Of a DNA stretch of 64,000 nucleotides, positions 18,186 to 26,383 are shown one piece after another (within the stretch, counting starts at the first letter, position 1; every line of letters starts with the position of its first letter). A model generated the notes under the pieces. The model was given only the letters and a program-made list of their open reading frames with translations, had not been told where the DNA came from and did no database searches. Source of the stretch: Cognatundibacterium rugosum (lineage in GTDB: Bacteria; Pseudomonadota; Gammaproteobacteria; Burkholderiales; Burkholderiaceae_D); NCBI RefSeq assembly GCF_014284365.1, contig NZ_JACOGG010000001.1, forward strand, positions 186,001-250,000. Direction: 5' to 3'. The position numbers and the translations under genes are program-made.

Positions 18186-19682
18186 TCAGGCCAGGGACAG
18201 CGAATGCCATAGTAGCAGCGCACCATAAGCACGCCAGGGTGACCAGGCTGAGGCTTGCTGCAGCAATTGCGTTTCGGTGTAACGCCCGTCCGGCTGACCG
18301 GCGAGGCGGGCGGCGGCTTTTTGCAAACCTAAATCCCCGGCCGGAAACGCATCTGGAAAACGCATCGCGCGCATCGCTATATAGTGTGCGGTCCAGGCCC
18401 CGATGCCGGGTAAGGCAGTGATCGCGGCAACGAATCCAGCCAGGCTGTCTGCTGGTTTTTTGTGCAACCCATGTGACAATGCAAATCTGGCGATTTCCTG
18501 CAAAGTCGCGGCACGTTTTGCGGGCATACCCAAGCTGGCCAGCTCGGAAATACTGGCTTGCAACACACGCTGAGGTGTAGGGAAATGATGTGTCACTGCG
18601 CTAAATGGCGTCTCTGCAGTTTCTCCCAAAGCGTGTACCAGCCGACCGGAAATGGTAGTGGCACCGGCCACGCTGACCTGTTGTCCCAATACGGCGCGTA
18701 AGGCCAGCTCAAACGCATCAAAACAACCCGGTACCCGTAAGCCGGGAAAGGCCTGTAAAACCGCATGCAAAGTAAGATCTGCCTCCAGATGCGCGTGTAT
18801 GCTGAGTGGGCTCGCGTCAAGATCAAATTGCTCGCGGACACGGCTGATCAGTGCCAGCAATACCGGACTCAGACCAGGTGCCAGATCCAGCTGCAGCTGC
18901 GCTTTGTCTGACTGGCAGCTGACTTTCAGCCAGCCGGTATGGCCATTCAACCTGACGCTGCGGACATACACCTGCTGATCCCCCTCAGTCTGCACAGCTT
19001 CCAGCCCAGGCATGGCACGACCCGCCAAATACCTCATCATGGCGGACCAGGCATAAGGCGGGCGATAAGCCAGCCTCAGCGTCATGACGGCCTGCGGTGG
19101 CTGTTTACTGCGCCGGATCGCACCCGGTGCCAGCTGATAGCGTTCCGAGAATAAGGCATTGAAACGTCTCACACTGCCAAAACCCGCCGCATAAGCGATC
19201 TCTGCCATAGGCAGCTGCGTTTCCTGCAGTAATTTTTTGGCGAACAGCAGGCGCTGGGTCTGGGCCAACTCGACCGGCGTCACGCCAAACTGTTGTAGTA
19301 ACAAACGACGGATCTGACGCGAAGACAAACCCACATCTGCCGCAAACGCGTCCAGCGTCTGCTCGTTGAGTGCGCCATCGGCAATTTTTTGCCAGATCGC
19401 ATATGCCAGATTTTGCTGTAAGGCGTACGGTGCCAGTTCAGGCCGACAGCGCAAACACGGGCGAAAACCAGCCGCTTCAGCAGCAGCGGCGCTGTGATAA
19501 AACTGGCAGGAACTGGCCTTAGGTGGCTTCACACTGCAAATCGGGCGACAGTAAATACTGGTACTGGTCACGCCCGTAAAAAACACACCGTCGAAACGGC
19601 TATCTTTGGCCAGCACCGCCTGATAGCACTGCCGCTGATCAATGTTGCTCAGGCCAGGAAATTCATGGTGTACAGTGTTCAT
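18186..19682 (-). CDS. Ada-type methyl-sensing regulator fused to AlkA DNA glycosylase
   Basis: Counting from the ATG at 19682, the protein has 498 residues. Residues 15-85 are the Ada N-terminal zinc domain with C45, C49, C76 and C79 (YCRPIC and CLRC); C45 would be the methylphosphotriester acceptor. Residues 95-190 are an AraC-type helix-turn-helix (IAYAAGFGSVRRFNALFSE). Residues 200 onward are AlkA: an N-terminal domain, then the HhH-GPD glycosylase with LPGIGAWTAHYIAMRAM and the catalytic Asp in FPAGDLGLQKA. It should sense methylated DNA, activate repair genes and excise 3-methyladenine. The fusion is known in Proteobacteria and lacks the Ada C-terminal methyltransferase, which the adjacent ogt supplies. 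The frame can be extended by a TTG start to 19712, which seems unlikely. Confidence 0.93.
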   Translation of the reverse strand: MNTVHHEFPGLSNIDQRQCYQAVLAKDSRFDGVFFTGVTSTSIYCRPICSVKPPKASSCQFYHSAAAAEAAGFRPCLRCRPELAPYALQQNLAYAIWQKIADGALNEQTLDAFAADVGLSSRQIRRLLLQQFGVTPVELAQTQRLLFAKKLLQETQLPMAEIAYAAGFGSVRRFNALFSERYQLAPGAIRRSKQPPQAVMTLRLAYRPPYAWSAMMRYLAGRAMPGLEAVQTEGDQQVYVRSVRLNGHTGWLKVSCQSDKAQLQLDLAPGLSPVLLALISRVREQFDLDASPLSIHAHLEADLTLHAVLQAFPGLRVPGCFDAFELALRAVLGQQVSVAGATTISGRLVHALGETAETPFSAVTHHFPTPQRVLQASISELASLGMPAKRAATLQEIARFALSHGLHKKPADSLAGFVAAITALPGIGAWTAHYIAMRAMRFPDAFPAGDLGLQKAAARLAGQPDGRYTETQLLQQASAWSPWRAYGALLLWHSLSLA

Positions 19683-19944
19683 CGTTTTCTTGTCTGTCGT
19701 TATAGAACGCAAAATGACCGCAACGCAATGTCAGTGCTGCTGCACTCAGGGAACACGCGCTGCTCGCTGCACAGAATGCGACAATTTGCGCTTCTTGGAC
19801 TAAGATGAATATCCAGAGTTGCTCAGCCGATGGGATCAGTTACCCTCTTCCATTACTGCCTGAGCGGTGATATGGCATTTATACGCGTCCTGGTGGCTTT
19901 GTACTCGCCATTTTCGGACAAGTAAATACGAATGGGTTAACAGG

Positions 19945-21834
19945 ATGAGCAGTCTCATGCAAGTGCTGGACCGTATCATGCACAGTGACACCGGACTATC
20001 CAGCGCCATGCAACAGTTGGTGACGCTGGCTGCCGAGCAGCTCTCTGCTATTTATTGCGCAGCCTGGACACAGGACAGTGCGAGTGGTCATTTGGTCTGC
20101 CGTGCCCAACAGCCTGGTAAAGCAGAACAGTGCCCGGTCATTAATACAGCCAATTTTCCTGAACTCTGGCATCTGCTGTCACAGGTCAATGGCACGCTGC
20201 AGCTGGAATCAGCCAGCAATATGGGGCTTAGTCAGGAATGGCACCTACTTTGCGCTGATTTAAGCGCACCCATGCTACTGGTGGTGCCACTGCTTGCACA
20301 TGGCAAACGTGTAGGCGCGGCCTTGTTAGCGCATCAGGCGCACCAGATCTGGCATAGCGATCAACAACAACTGGCGTTTCAGCTATGCGCGCTGATGCAA
20401 CAAAAAATCGTCGAAGATGATTATCAAAAATTGCAACGTGAGTTGCATCAGCATGTCATGCACCGCACCTATGAATTACGACTGCAAACAGAAGAGCTGC
20501 GGCAAGCCCAGCAAATGGTGCAAAAGCTCAGTGAAATTGGTCGTGAGATTACGTCCAGCCTCGATCAAAATACCATTATGAGTGTGGTCTACCGGCATTT
20601 ACACACGCTGATCGGCGCGGAGGTATTTGCGATCGGGATTTACCATCCTGACAAACAGCTCATCGAATTTCCCGGCAATATATTGCGCGGCGAACTCATG
20701 CGACCTTATTTCCGCGACGTAAATGACCACGATTTGCTGGCGTCTTATTGCGTAAGGGAAGGCAAAGAAATTTTTATCAATAATATTTTCGACGAATATC
20801 CGGCTTATATCGGTGCCGCCGGACTGGACAGACTGACCGATCAAAAGTCTTATGCAGAGGGACAGGCATTATTTGTACCGGCTTCCCATATTTACGTACC
20901 GCTGATTTTAAAAGGGAAAATCAGTGGTGTTATTGCGATACAAAGTACCGAGACCAATGCATTTCAAACCATTCATCTGGATATGGCGAAAACCCTGAGT
21001 GCTTATACGGCCATTGCAATCGACAATGCCGATACCTATCAGCAACTGGCCGAGGCCCAAAAAATTCTGGTGTCTCAGGATAAGCTCGCAGCATTGGGTT
21101 CACTGGTAGCCGGGGTCGCCCATGAACTCAATACGCCTATTGGCAACAGTCTGCTGACAGCCAGTACCTTGCAGGAAGAAGCCCAGCGCTTTCAAGTACA
21201 GCTGGAATCCAATCATCTGAAGCGCTCAGATCTTCAACATTTCACCCAGGGTCTGACCGAGGCCTGTGAATTGTTGATGCGCAACCTGCACAATGCAAGC
21301 GAACTGGTCGCCAGTTTTAAACAAGTCAGCGCTGATCAGACCAGCCAGCAAAGGCGGCAATTTCAACTGGCGCAAACCGTACACGAGGTCGCCCGCACCC
21401 TGCAAAATCAGATACTTAAACAAGGCCACCATCTGGCGCTGGACATCTCCAAAGACATTATCCTCGACAGCTACCCCGGTCCTTTAGCACAGATACTCAC
21501 CAACCTGATCAATAATGCCATGCTGCATGGTTTTAATGGACGTAGCGCAGGAAGCATGAAAATACACGCCAGGCGACACAGTCTGAGTCAGGTCGAACTA
21601 CAGTTCTGCGACGACGGTGCCGGTATACCCAAGGCAGATTTACGCCGTATCTTTGATCCTTTTTTCACCACCAAGCTTGGTCAGGGTGGCAGCGGGCTGG
21701 GATTGAGTATTGTGCACAATCTGGTCACTGCTATCATGGGTGGCAGCATAGAAGTCAGCAGCACACCCGGCAACGGCACCCGTTTCCGCCTCCTGCTGCC
21801 TTTGCAGGCACCAACACCTGCGCCGTCACGGTGA
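19945..21834 (+). CDS. GAF-domain sensor histidine kinase, soluble
   Basis: This protein of about 629 residues has no membrane segment. There is a GAF-like domain at 1-160, a short coiled coil (LQRELHQHVMHRTYELRLQ), a second GAF domain near 200-370 and then a kinase core. The H box is LAALGSLVAGVAHELNTPIG with phospho-acceptor H393; the ATPase domain has LINNAMLHGFNG, FCDDGAGIPKADL and GQGGSGLGLSIVHNLV. No response regulator is adjacent, so it is an orphan kinase. I prefer the ATG at 19945 over a GTG at 19867 because the domain begins immediately after it; the ribosome site is weak for both. Its stop lies 75 bases before the MFS start. Confidence 0.88.
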   Translation: MSSLMQVLDRIMHSDTGLSSAMQQLVTLAAEQLSAIYCAAWTQDSASGHLVCRAQQPGKAEQCPVINTANFPELWHLLSQVNGTLQLESASNMGLSQEWHLLCADLSAPMLLVVPLLAHGKRVGAALLAHQAHQIWHSDQQQLAFQLCALMQQKIVEDDYQKLQRELHQHVMHRTYELRLQTEELRQAQQMVQKLSEIGREITSSLDQNTIMSVVYRHLHTLIGAEVFAIGIYHPDKQLIEFPGNILRGELMRPYFRDVNDHDLLASYCVREGKEIFINNIFDEYPAYIGAAGLDRLTDQKSYAEGQALFVPASHIYVPLILKGKISGVIAIQSTETNAFQTIHLDMAKTLSAYTAIAIDNADTYQQLAEAQKILVSQDKLAALGSLVAGVAHELNTPIGNSLLTASTLQEEAQRFQVQLESNHLKRSDLQHFTQGLTEACELLMRNLHNASELVASFKQVSADQTSQQRRQFQLAQTVHEVARTLQNQILKQGHHLALDISKDIILDSYPGPLAQILTNLINNAMLHGFNGRSAGSMKIHARRHSLSQVELQFCDDGAGIPKADLRRIFDPFFTTKLGQGGSGLGLSIVHNLVTAIMGGSIEVSSTPGNGTRFRLLLPLQAPTPAPSR

Positions 21835-21908
21835 TTCTGCCAGTCCACAGACCACCTGACTTTACGTTAGACTCCGCACTCTCCCAGCGCATTTTCAGAA
21901 AGCAGCGT

Positions 21909-23123
21909 ATGTCCCGGCAACAAAGTCCCGATCTTAAAACTATCCTCATCGCTTCCGGCGTCGTGTTGACTCTGGCAATGGGCATCCGCCATGGCTTTGG
22001 TTTCTGGCTGCAGCCGATTTCGCAGGCACACGGCTGGACCCGAGAAACCTATTCCATGGCACTGGCAGTACAAAACCTGCTATGGGGTGCATTCGGGCCG
22101 CTGGCAGGCATTGCGATTGATCGCTTTGGCACGCACCGGGTCGTGATTTTCGGCGCGCTCTGCTATGCAGCGGGACTGCTCTGGATGGCGATCATAGATC
22201 AGGCTTGGCTGTTTATTGCAGGCTCCGGCATCTTGCTTGGCTTAGCGCTGGCCTGTACTGCATTCGGTGCGGTCAGCGGCATCATAGGGCGTACCGCACC
22301 GCTGGAAAAACGCTCCTGGGCCTTCGGTATTTCTTCCGCTGCCAGCTCCTTCGGTCAGTTCGCCATGATGCCGGTCGAACAACAACTGATCCACCACACC
22401 AGTTGGCAAAGCGCTTTTTTTATCCTGTCTGCCGTGCTGCTATTGCTGATGATTCCTATGGCCTGGCAATTACGCGATCCGGCGCCGGTTGCCAGCGAAG
22501 GACCACAGCAAAGCATACGCCAGGCAATACGTGAAGCGCTGTATTACCGGCCGTTTCAGTTGCTGGTGGCGGGTTATTTTGTGTGCGGTTTTCAGGTCGT
22601 CTTTATCGGTGTGCATATGCCCGCTTATCTGAAAGACCGCGGCATCATGGACCCGAATGTGGCGGTCTCTGCACTGGCATTAATTGGTTTATTTAATATT
22701 TTCGGCTCTTACTATGCGGGCAAACTGGGGGGATTATTTCCCAAGCGTTATTTGCTATCCTCGATTTACCTGAGCCGCAGCATCGTGATTGCCTTGTTTT
22801 TACTGGCACCGCTGTCAGCTTATTCTGTCTATATTTTTGCCGCCGCCATGGGTTTCTTATGGCTATCTACCGTACCGCTGACGAACGGTGTAGTCGCCAG
22901 TATTTTCGGCGTCAGGTATTTATCGATGCTGTCAGGCTTTGTCTTTTTTTCGCATCAGGTCGGCAGCTTCCTCGGCGTCTGGCTGGGTGGCTATCTGTAC
23001 ACGCTGAACGGCAACTACAATGTGGTCTGGGGCATTGCGCTGATGCTGGGCATTTTTGCTGCACTGGTCAACCTGCCTATCAATGAAGCTGCACTCAAAC
23101 GTGAAGGTCTGGCTCATGCCTGA
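21909..23123 (+). CDS. Major facilitator superfamily transporter
   Basis: This inner-membrane protein of 404 residues has about 12 helices and the MFS motif-A-like loop GIAIDRFGTHRVVIFGAL between helices 2 and 3. The N-terminal half (LAMGIRHGFGFWLQPISQ, HGWTRETYSMALAVQNL) resembles the oxalate/formate antiporter and monocarboxylate-type group, so an organic anion is a reasonable but untested substrate. I chose the ATG at 21909 because the longer frame (GTG at 21831) adds 26 non-conserved residues overlapping the kinase stop. A tiny hydrophobic ORF overlaps its 3' end. Confidence 0.88.
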   Translation: MSRQQSPDLKTILIASGVVLTLAMGIRHGFGFWLQPISQAHGWTRETYSMALAVQNLLWGAFGPLAGIAIDRFGTHRVVIFGALCYAAGLLWMAIIDQAWLFIAGSGILLGLALACTAFGAVSGIIGRTAPLEKRSWAFGISSAASSFGQFAMMPVEQQLIHHTSWQSAFFILSAVLLLLMIPMAWQLRDPAPVASEGPQQSIRQAIREALYYRPFQLLVAGYFVCGFQVVFIGVHMPAYLKDRGIMDPNVAVSALALIGLFNIFGSYYAGKLGGLFPKRYLLSSIYLSRSIVIALFLLAPLSAYSVYIFAAAMGFLWLSTVPLTNGVVASIFGVRYLSMLSGFVFFSHQVGSFLGVWLGGYLYTLNGNYNVVWGIALMLGIFAALVNLPINEAALKREGLAHA

Positions 23124-23247
23124 ATGGTCTGCAATCCGCCGTCTGCTGTTGCTCCTGTTGCTCGTGCTGGTGCTGGGGCTATGCCTGCTCGGCTACTCGC
23201 AAACCTCCTTTGTTTTTGAGCTGGCTAACCGCTTTGTACTATGCTGA
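23116..23247 (+). CDS. Putative 43-residue single-pass membrane protein
   Basis: The ATG at 23116 overlaps the MFS stop codon by eight bases. The product begins MPEWSAIRRLLLLLLL and is mostly one Leu/Val-rich helix after a short basic stretch, then a polar tail ending ANRFVLC. Start-stop overlap with the transporter is typical of translational coupling to a small accessory subunit. I do not recognise a family, and the ORF could be spurious; the hydrophobicity pattern and position are the only support. Confidence 0.4.
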   Translation: MPEWSAIRRLLLLLLLVLVLGLCLLGYSQTSFVFELANRFVLC

Positions 23248-23290
23248 ATTGCTGTCCTATCCACTTTAAATAAGCATGACGGGTGAAGCG

Positions 23291-23539
23291 ATGAATACAA
23301 AAGACAACAACTACTGGTTTCCGGCTAAGACCTACGGCTGGGGCTGGGGTATCCCCAATAGCTGGCACGGCTGGATGGTACTGGCGGTCTACCTGCTTGC
23401 ACTGGTACTTGTTACCGTAGTGGTGCAACCCGTCTATGGTTCGCTGTTTTTTCTGCTTGGCGTTACTGTAGCCAGCCTGATTCTGATCGTCGTGTGCTGG
23501 TTGAAAGGTGAACCACCACGCTGGCGCTGGGGTCGCTAA
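23291..23539 (+). CDS. Small two-helix membrane protein of unknown function
   Basis: This encodes about 82 residues. The N-terminus is aromatic and Gly-rich (YWFPAKTYGWGWGIP, then SWHGW), followed by two hydrophobic helices (MVLAVYLLALVLVTVVV and FFLLGVTVASLILIVVCWL) and a basic Trp-rich tail (PPRWRWGR). This pattern recurs in uncharacterised proteobacterial proteins, as I recall it, but has no assigned function. The ATG at 23291 has GGTGAAGC just before it; a start at 23276 is also possible. It follows the MFS gene and may be co-transcribed. Confidence 0.75.
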   Translation: MNTKDNNYWFPAKTYGWGWGIPNSWHGWMVLAVYLLALVLVTVVVQPVYGSLFFLLGVTVASLILIVVCWLKGEPPRWRWGR

Positions 23540-23720
23540 GCAGACGCTGTGCCAGCGTCTGTTCTGACAACGTCTTACAAGCAATGTAATCAAACGAATC
23601 TTCGTTTTTACTCTTAGCACATAGCTGCTAATGCGCTTTCCGCACTGAGGAATTTTTCTCTCTGACGGCGGTCTGATGCTATGCTCTGTTCCCTTATTCT
23701 TTTTTTACTCGTATCCAGTC

Positions 23721-25874
23721 ATGAACAAAACCCTGCTCATGCTGTTGTGCTCTGCGCTGACTATCCAGACCAGCTATGCAGATGAAACAGCGCCTACCCA
23801 GACCGCCAGCAACAAACCAGTATCCATCGCCCGCACAGCGCACAATCCTTTGTTAGCCACCAGTACACTGGCATACGGGTTACCGGCTTTTAATAAAATC
23901 CGCAACGAACATTTTGCCCCAGCCTTTGCCACCGCGATCCGCTTACACGAAAAAGAAATCGCAGCGATTGCAAATAACCGCGCCAAACCCAGCTTTGAAA
24001 ACACCATCGTGGCGCTGGAACGCTCGGGCCAGACCCTGAACCGCGTCAGCACGATTTTCTTCAATCTGACCGCAACGCATACCAATCCAGTGCTGGAAGC
24101 CTTGTCCAGCGAGATGGCACCCAAATTATCTGCGCATCAGGATTTGATTTCACTGAATGACAAACTGTTTGCGCGTATTGAGCAAATCGTTAAAGTACGC
24201 GATCAGTTAAAGCTGGACGCCGAGTCTTCGCGCTTGCTGGACCGTTACTACACCGATTTTGTAAGGGCTGGTGCCAAACTGGACGCCACGCAAAAAGACA
24301 AGCTGAAAGCCCTGAACGCACAACTGGCGACGCTGGGTAATCAGTTCAGCCAGAACGTATTAAAAGAAACCAATTCCTCAGCGCTGGTACTGGAACATAA
24401 AGAAGATCTGGCCGGTTTATCCGATGCGGAAATCCAGATTGCTGCCGCTGCCGCCAAGGCCAAGGGCATGGACGGAAAATTCCTGATTCCTTTGATGAAC
24501 ACCACTGGACAACCCGCTATCGCCAGCCTGGAAAAACGTGAAATTCGTCAACGTCTGCATGAAGCCTCCGTCAATCGCGGCAGCCACGGCGGTGAGAATG
24601 ACAACCGCAAAATCGCCATCGAACTGGCACGTCTGCGTGCCGAACGCGCGCAATTGCTGGGCTATGCACACTATGCCGATTATGGACTGGAAGATGAAAC
24701 TGCCAAGACCAGCACAGCGGTCAACAAGATGCTGAGCGGCCTGGCACCGGCAGCCGTCGCCAATGCCAAAGCAGAGGCCGCAGAATTGCAGAAGCTGATC
24801 GATGCCAAACAAGGTGGCTTTCAGCTGGCTGCCTGGGACTGGGCCTACTACACCGAACAATTGCGTAAAGAAAAATACGCATTTGATGATGGTCAGTTAC
24901 GTCCTTATTTTGAGCTGAATCAGGTACTGGAAAAAGGCGTGTTCTTTGCTGCGACCAAGCTATATGGCATTACCTTCAAAGAACGTAAGGACTTACCGGT
25001 CTACCACCCCAGCGTACGCGTCTATGAAATTTTTGATGCCGATGGTAAGCCGATGGCGCTGTTCCTGGCAGATATGTATGCGCGTGACAGCAAACGCGGC
25101 GGTGCCTGGATGAATTCCTATGTTGAGCAGTCTCATTTGTTCGGCAACAAGCCGGTGATCGCAAATCATTTGAATATTCCTCAACCGCCAGCTGGCGAAC
25201 CGACGCTGCTGACTGTCGATGAAGTCAAAACCGCTTTCCATGAATTCGGTCACGCGCTGCACGGTTTGTTCTCTAACGTGAAGTATCCGCGCTTCTCCGG
25301 TACCAATGTGCCACGTGACTTTGTGGAATATCCATCTCAAGTCAATGAGATGTGGGCAACCTGGCCGGAAGTGCTGAAAAATTATGCCAAGCACTACCAG
25401 ACCGGCGCACCGATTCCGCAGGACTTGCTGGATAAAGTCGCTGCCAGTAAAAAATTCAATCAGGGTTACACCACAACGGAATACATCGCCGCTTCCTTAC
25501 TGGATCAACGCTGGCATCAACTGACTCCAGCGCAGATCCCTGGCGACGCAATCGCATTTGAGCAGGCTGCCTTAAAAGACATGGGTGTCGATTTCGCCCC
25601 GGTACCACCACGTTACCGCACCACGTATTTCTCCCATATTTTTGGCGGTGGGTATTCTGCAGGTTACTACGCCTATCTGTGGAGTGAAGTGCTGGACGCA
25701 GATACGGTGGAATGGTTCCATGAGCAGGGTGGTCTGAGCCGTAAAAACGGCGACTGGTTCCGTCGACAATTGCTGTCACGCGGCGGCAGTATCGATCCGA
25801 TGGAGTCTTTCCGTCAGTTCCGTGGACGCGATCCAAAAATAGAACCGTTGCTGCTACGTCGTGGTTTGAAATAA
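23721..25874 (+). CDS. dcp: M3-family peptidyl-dipeptidase, Dcp-like, with signal peptide
   Basis: From the ATG at 23721 (MNKTLLMLLCSALTIQTSYA), the protein has 717 residues, a signal peptide and the long helical M3 fold. The zinc site HEFGH lies in VKTAFHEFGHALHGLFSNV (about residues 500-520), followed by the third-ligand region VEYPSQVNEMWA. The Dcp-type motif GGGYSAGYYAYLWSEVLDAD is near the C-terminus. Dcp removes C-terminal dipeptides from peptides; the exported form here should act in the periplasm. A bidirectional terminator follows, so it is monocistronic. Confidence 0.93.
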   Translation: MNKTLLMLLCSALTIQTSYADETAPTQTASNKPVSIARTAHNPLLATSTLAYGLPAFNKIRNEHFAPAFATAIRLHEKEIAAIANNRAKPSFENTIVALERSGQTLNRVSTIFFNLTATHTNPVLEALSSEMAPKLSAHQDLISLNDKLFARIEQIVKVRDQLKLDAESSRLLDRYYTDFVRAGAKLDATQKDKLKALNAQLATLGNQFSQNVLKETNSSALVLEHKEDLAGLSDAEIQIAAAAAKAKGMDGKFLIPLMNTTGQPAIASLEKREIRQRLHEASVNRGSHGGENDNRKIAIELARLRAERAQLLGYAHYADYGLEDETAKTSTAVNKMLSGLAPAAVANAKAEAAELQKLIDAKQGGFQLAAWDWAYYTEQLRKEKYAFDDGQLRPYFELNQVLEKGVFFAATKLYGITFKERKDLPVYHPSVRVYEIFDADGKPMALFLADMYARDSKRGGAWMNSYVEQSHLFGNKPVIANHLNIPQPPAGEPTLLTVDEVKTAFHEFGHALHGLFSNVKYPRFSGTNVPRDFVEYPSQVNEMWATWPEVLKNYAKHYQTGAPIPQDLLDKVAASKKFNQGYTTTEYIAASLLDQRWHQLTPAQIPGDAIAFEQAALKDMGVDFAPVPPRYRTTYFSHIFGGGYSAGYYAYLWSEVLDADTVEWFHEQGGLSRKNGDWFRRQLLSRGGSIDPMESFRQFRGRDPKIEPLLLRRGLK

Positions 25875-25908
25875 GGCTTAACCGGGGCAAGCATTTGCCC
25901 CCATCAAT

Positions 25909-25939
25909 AAAAAAGAGCGCCGTGGCGCTCTTTTTTTTT
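25909..25939. terminator. Bidirectional terminator between dcp and the TonB-C protein
   Basis: GAGCGCC and GGCGCTC form a tight hairpin flanked by A6 on the left and T9 on the right, so it serves both convergent genes. A second small hairpin (GGGGCAA...TTGCCCC) lies just before it at 25884-25901. Confidence 0.88.
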
Positions 25940-25953
25940 ACCTGTTGAATTAC

Positions 25954-26301
25954 TTATTCCAGCTTCCAGACAAAATCTACTTTAGCCCAGGCCTGGTCCG
26001 CTTTACCATCCTTCGTACCAGGTTTGAATTTGCATTGGGACAAAGCCGTCAACGCTGCTTTATCCAGACTCTTGGAACCACTGGATTTCTCGACTTTGGA
26101 GTCAACTACTTTACCATCAGGTCCGACCAGAAAACCCATAGTGACCGTACCGGTTTCCTCGTTGATCAGTGCTGCCTTAGGATATTTCGGCGGTTCGCAA
26201 GATTTGCTGTCCATCACAGGTGCAGTGTCTGCTGCCATAACATGGGAAGCTGCCAGCAGTAACATAGCAGGGAGAAGGGAGGAGCGCAGAGATTTCATCA
26301 T
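25954..26301 (-). CDS. Periplasmic TonB C-terminal-domain protein
   Basis: From the ATG at 26301 (MMKSLRSSLLPAMLLLAAS), the protein has 115 residues: a cleavable signal peptide ending HVMAADT, then a TonB C-terminal domain (PKYPKAALINEETGTVTMGF, GKVVDSKVEKSSGSKSLDKA, in parts). It lacks the Pro-rich spacer and inner-membrane anchor of a real TonB, so it is unlikely to energise receptors by itself and may be a stand-alone domain of unknown binding role. Two Cys (in KSCEPP and SQCKFK) could form a disulfide. A longer frame overlaps the neighbouring chemoreceptor and has no support. Confidence 0.82.
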   Translation of the reverse strand: MMKSLRSSLLPAMLLLAASHVMAADTAPVMDSKSCEPPKYPKAALINEETGTVTMGFLVGPDGKVVDSKVEKSSGSKSLDKAALTALSQCKFKPGTKDGKADQAWAKVDFVWKLE

Positions 26302-26383
26302 ATCGTTTCTTTTCATTTCTGGTAAAAATAAACAGGAATTGTTGTCACTTTCCCGCCAGTGGTGCCAGCGGGTACACAATGAG

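Noticed and set aside
18186-18210. A 191-residue ogt start at 18210 overlapping the Ada-AlkA stop
   Set aside because: The extra N-terminal residues have no ribosome site, while GGAG precedes 18144, so the shorter start is preferred.
19786-19794. Ada box upstream of the Ada-AlkA gene
   Set aside because: Only the GAAGCGCAA part matches. The A-box half (AAT at the right distance) is missing, so I did not list it as a feature.
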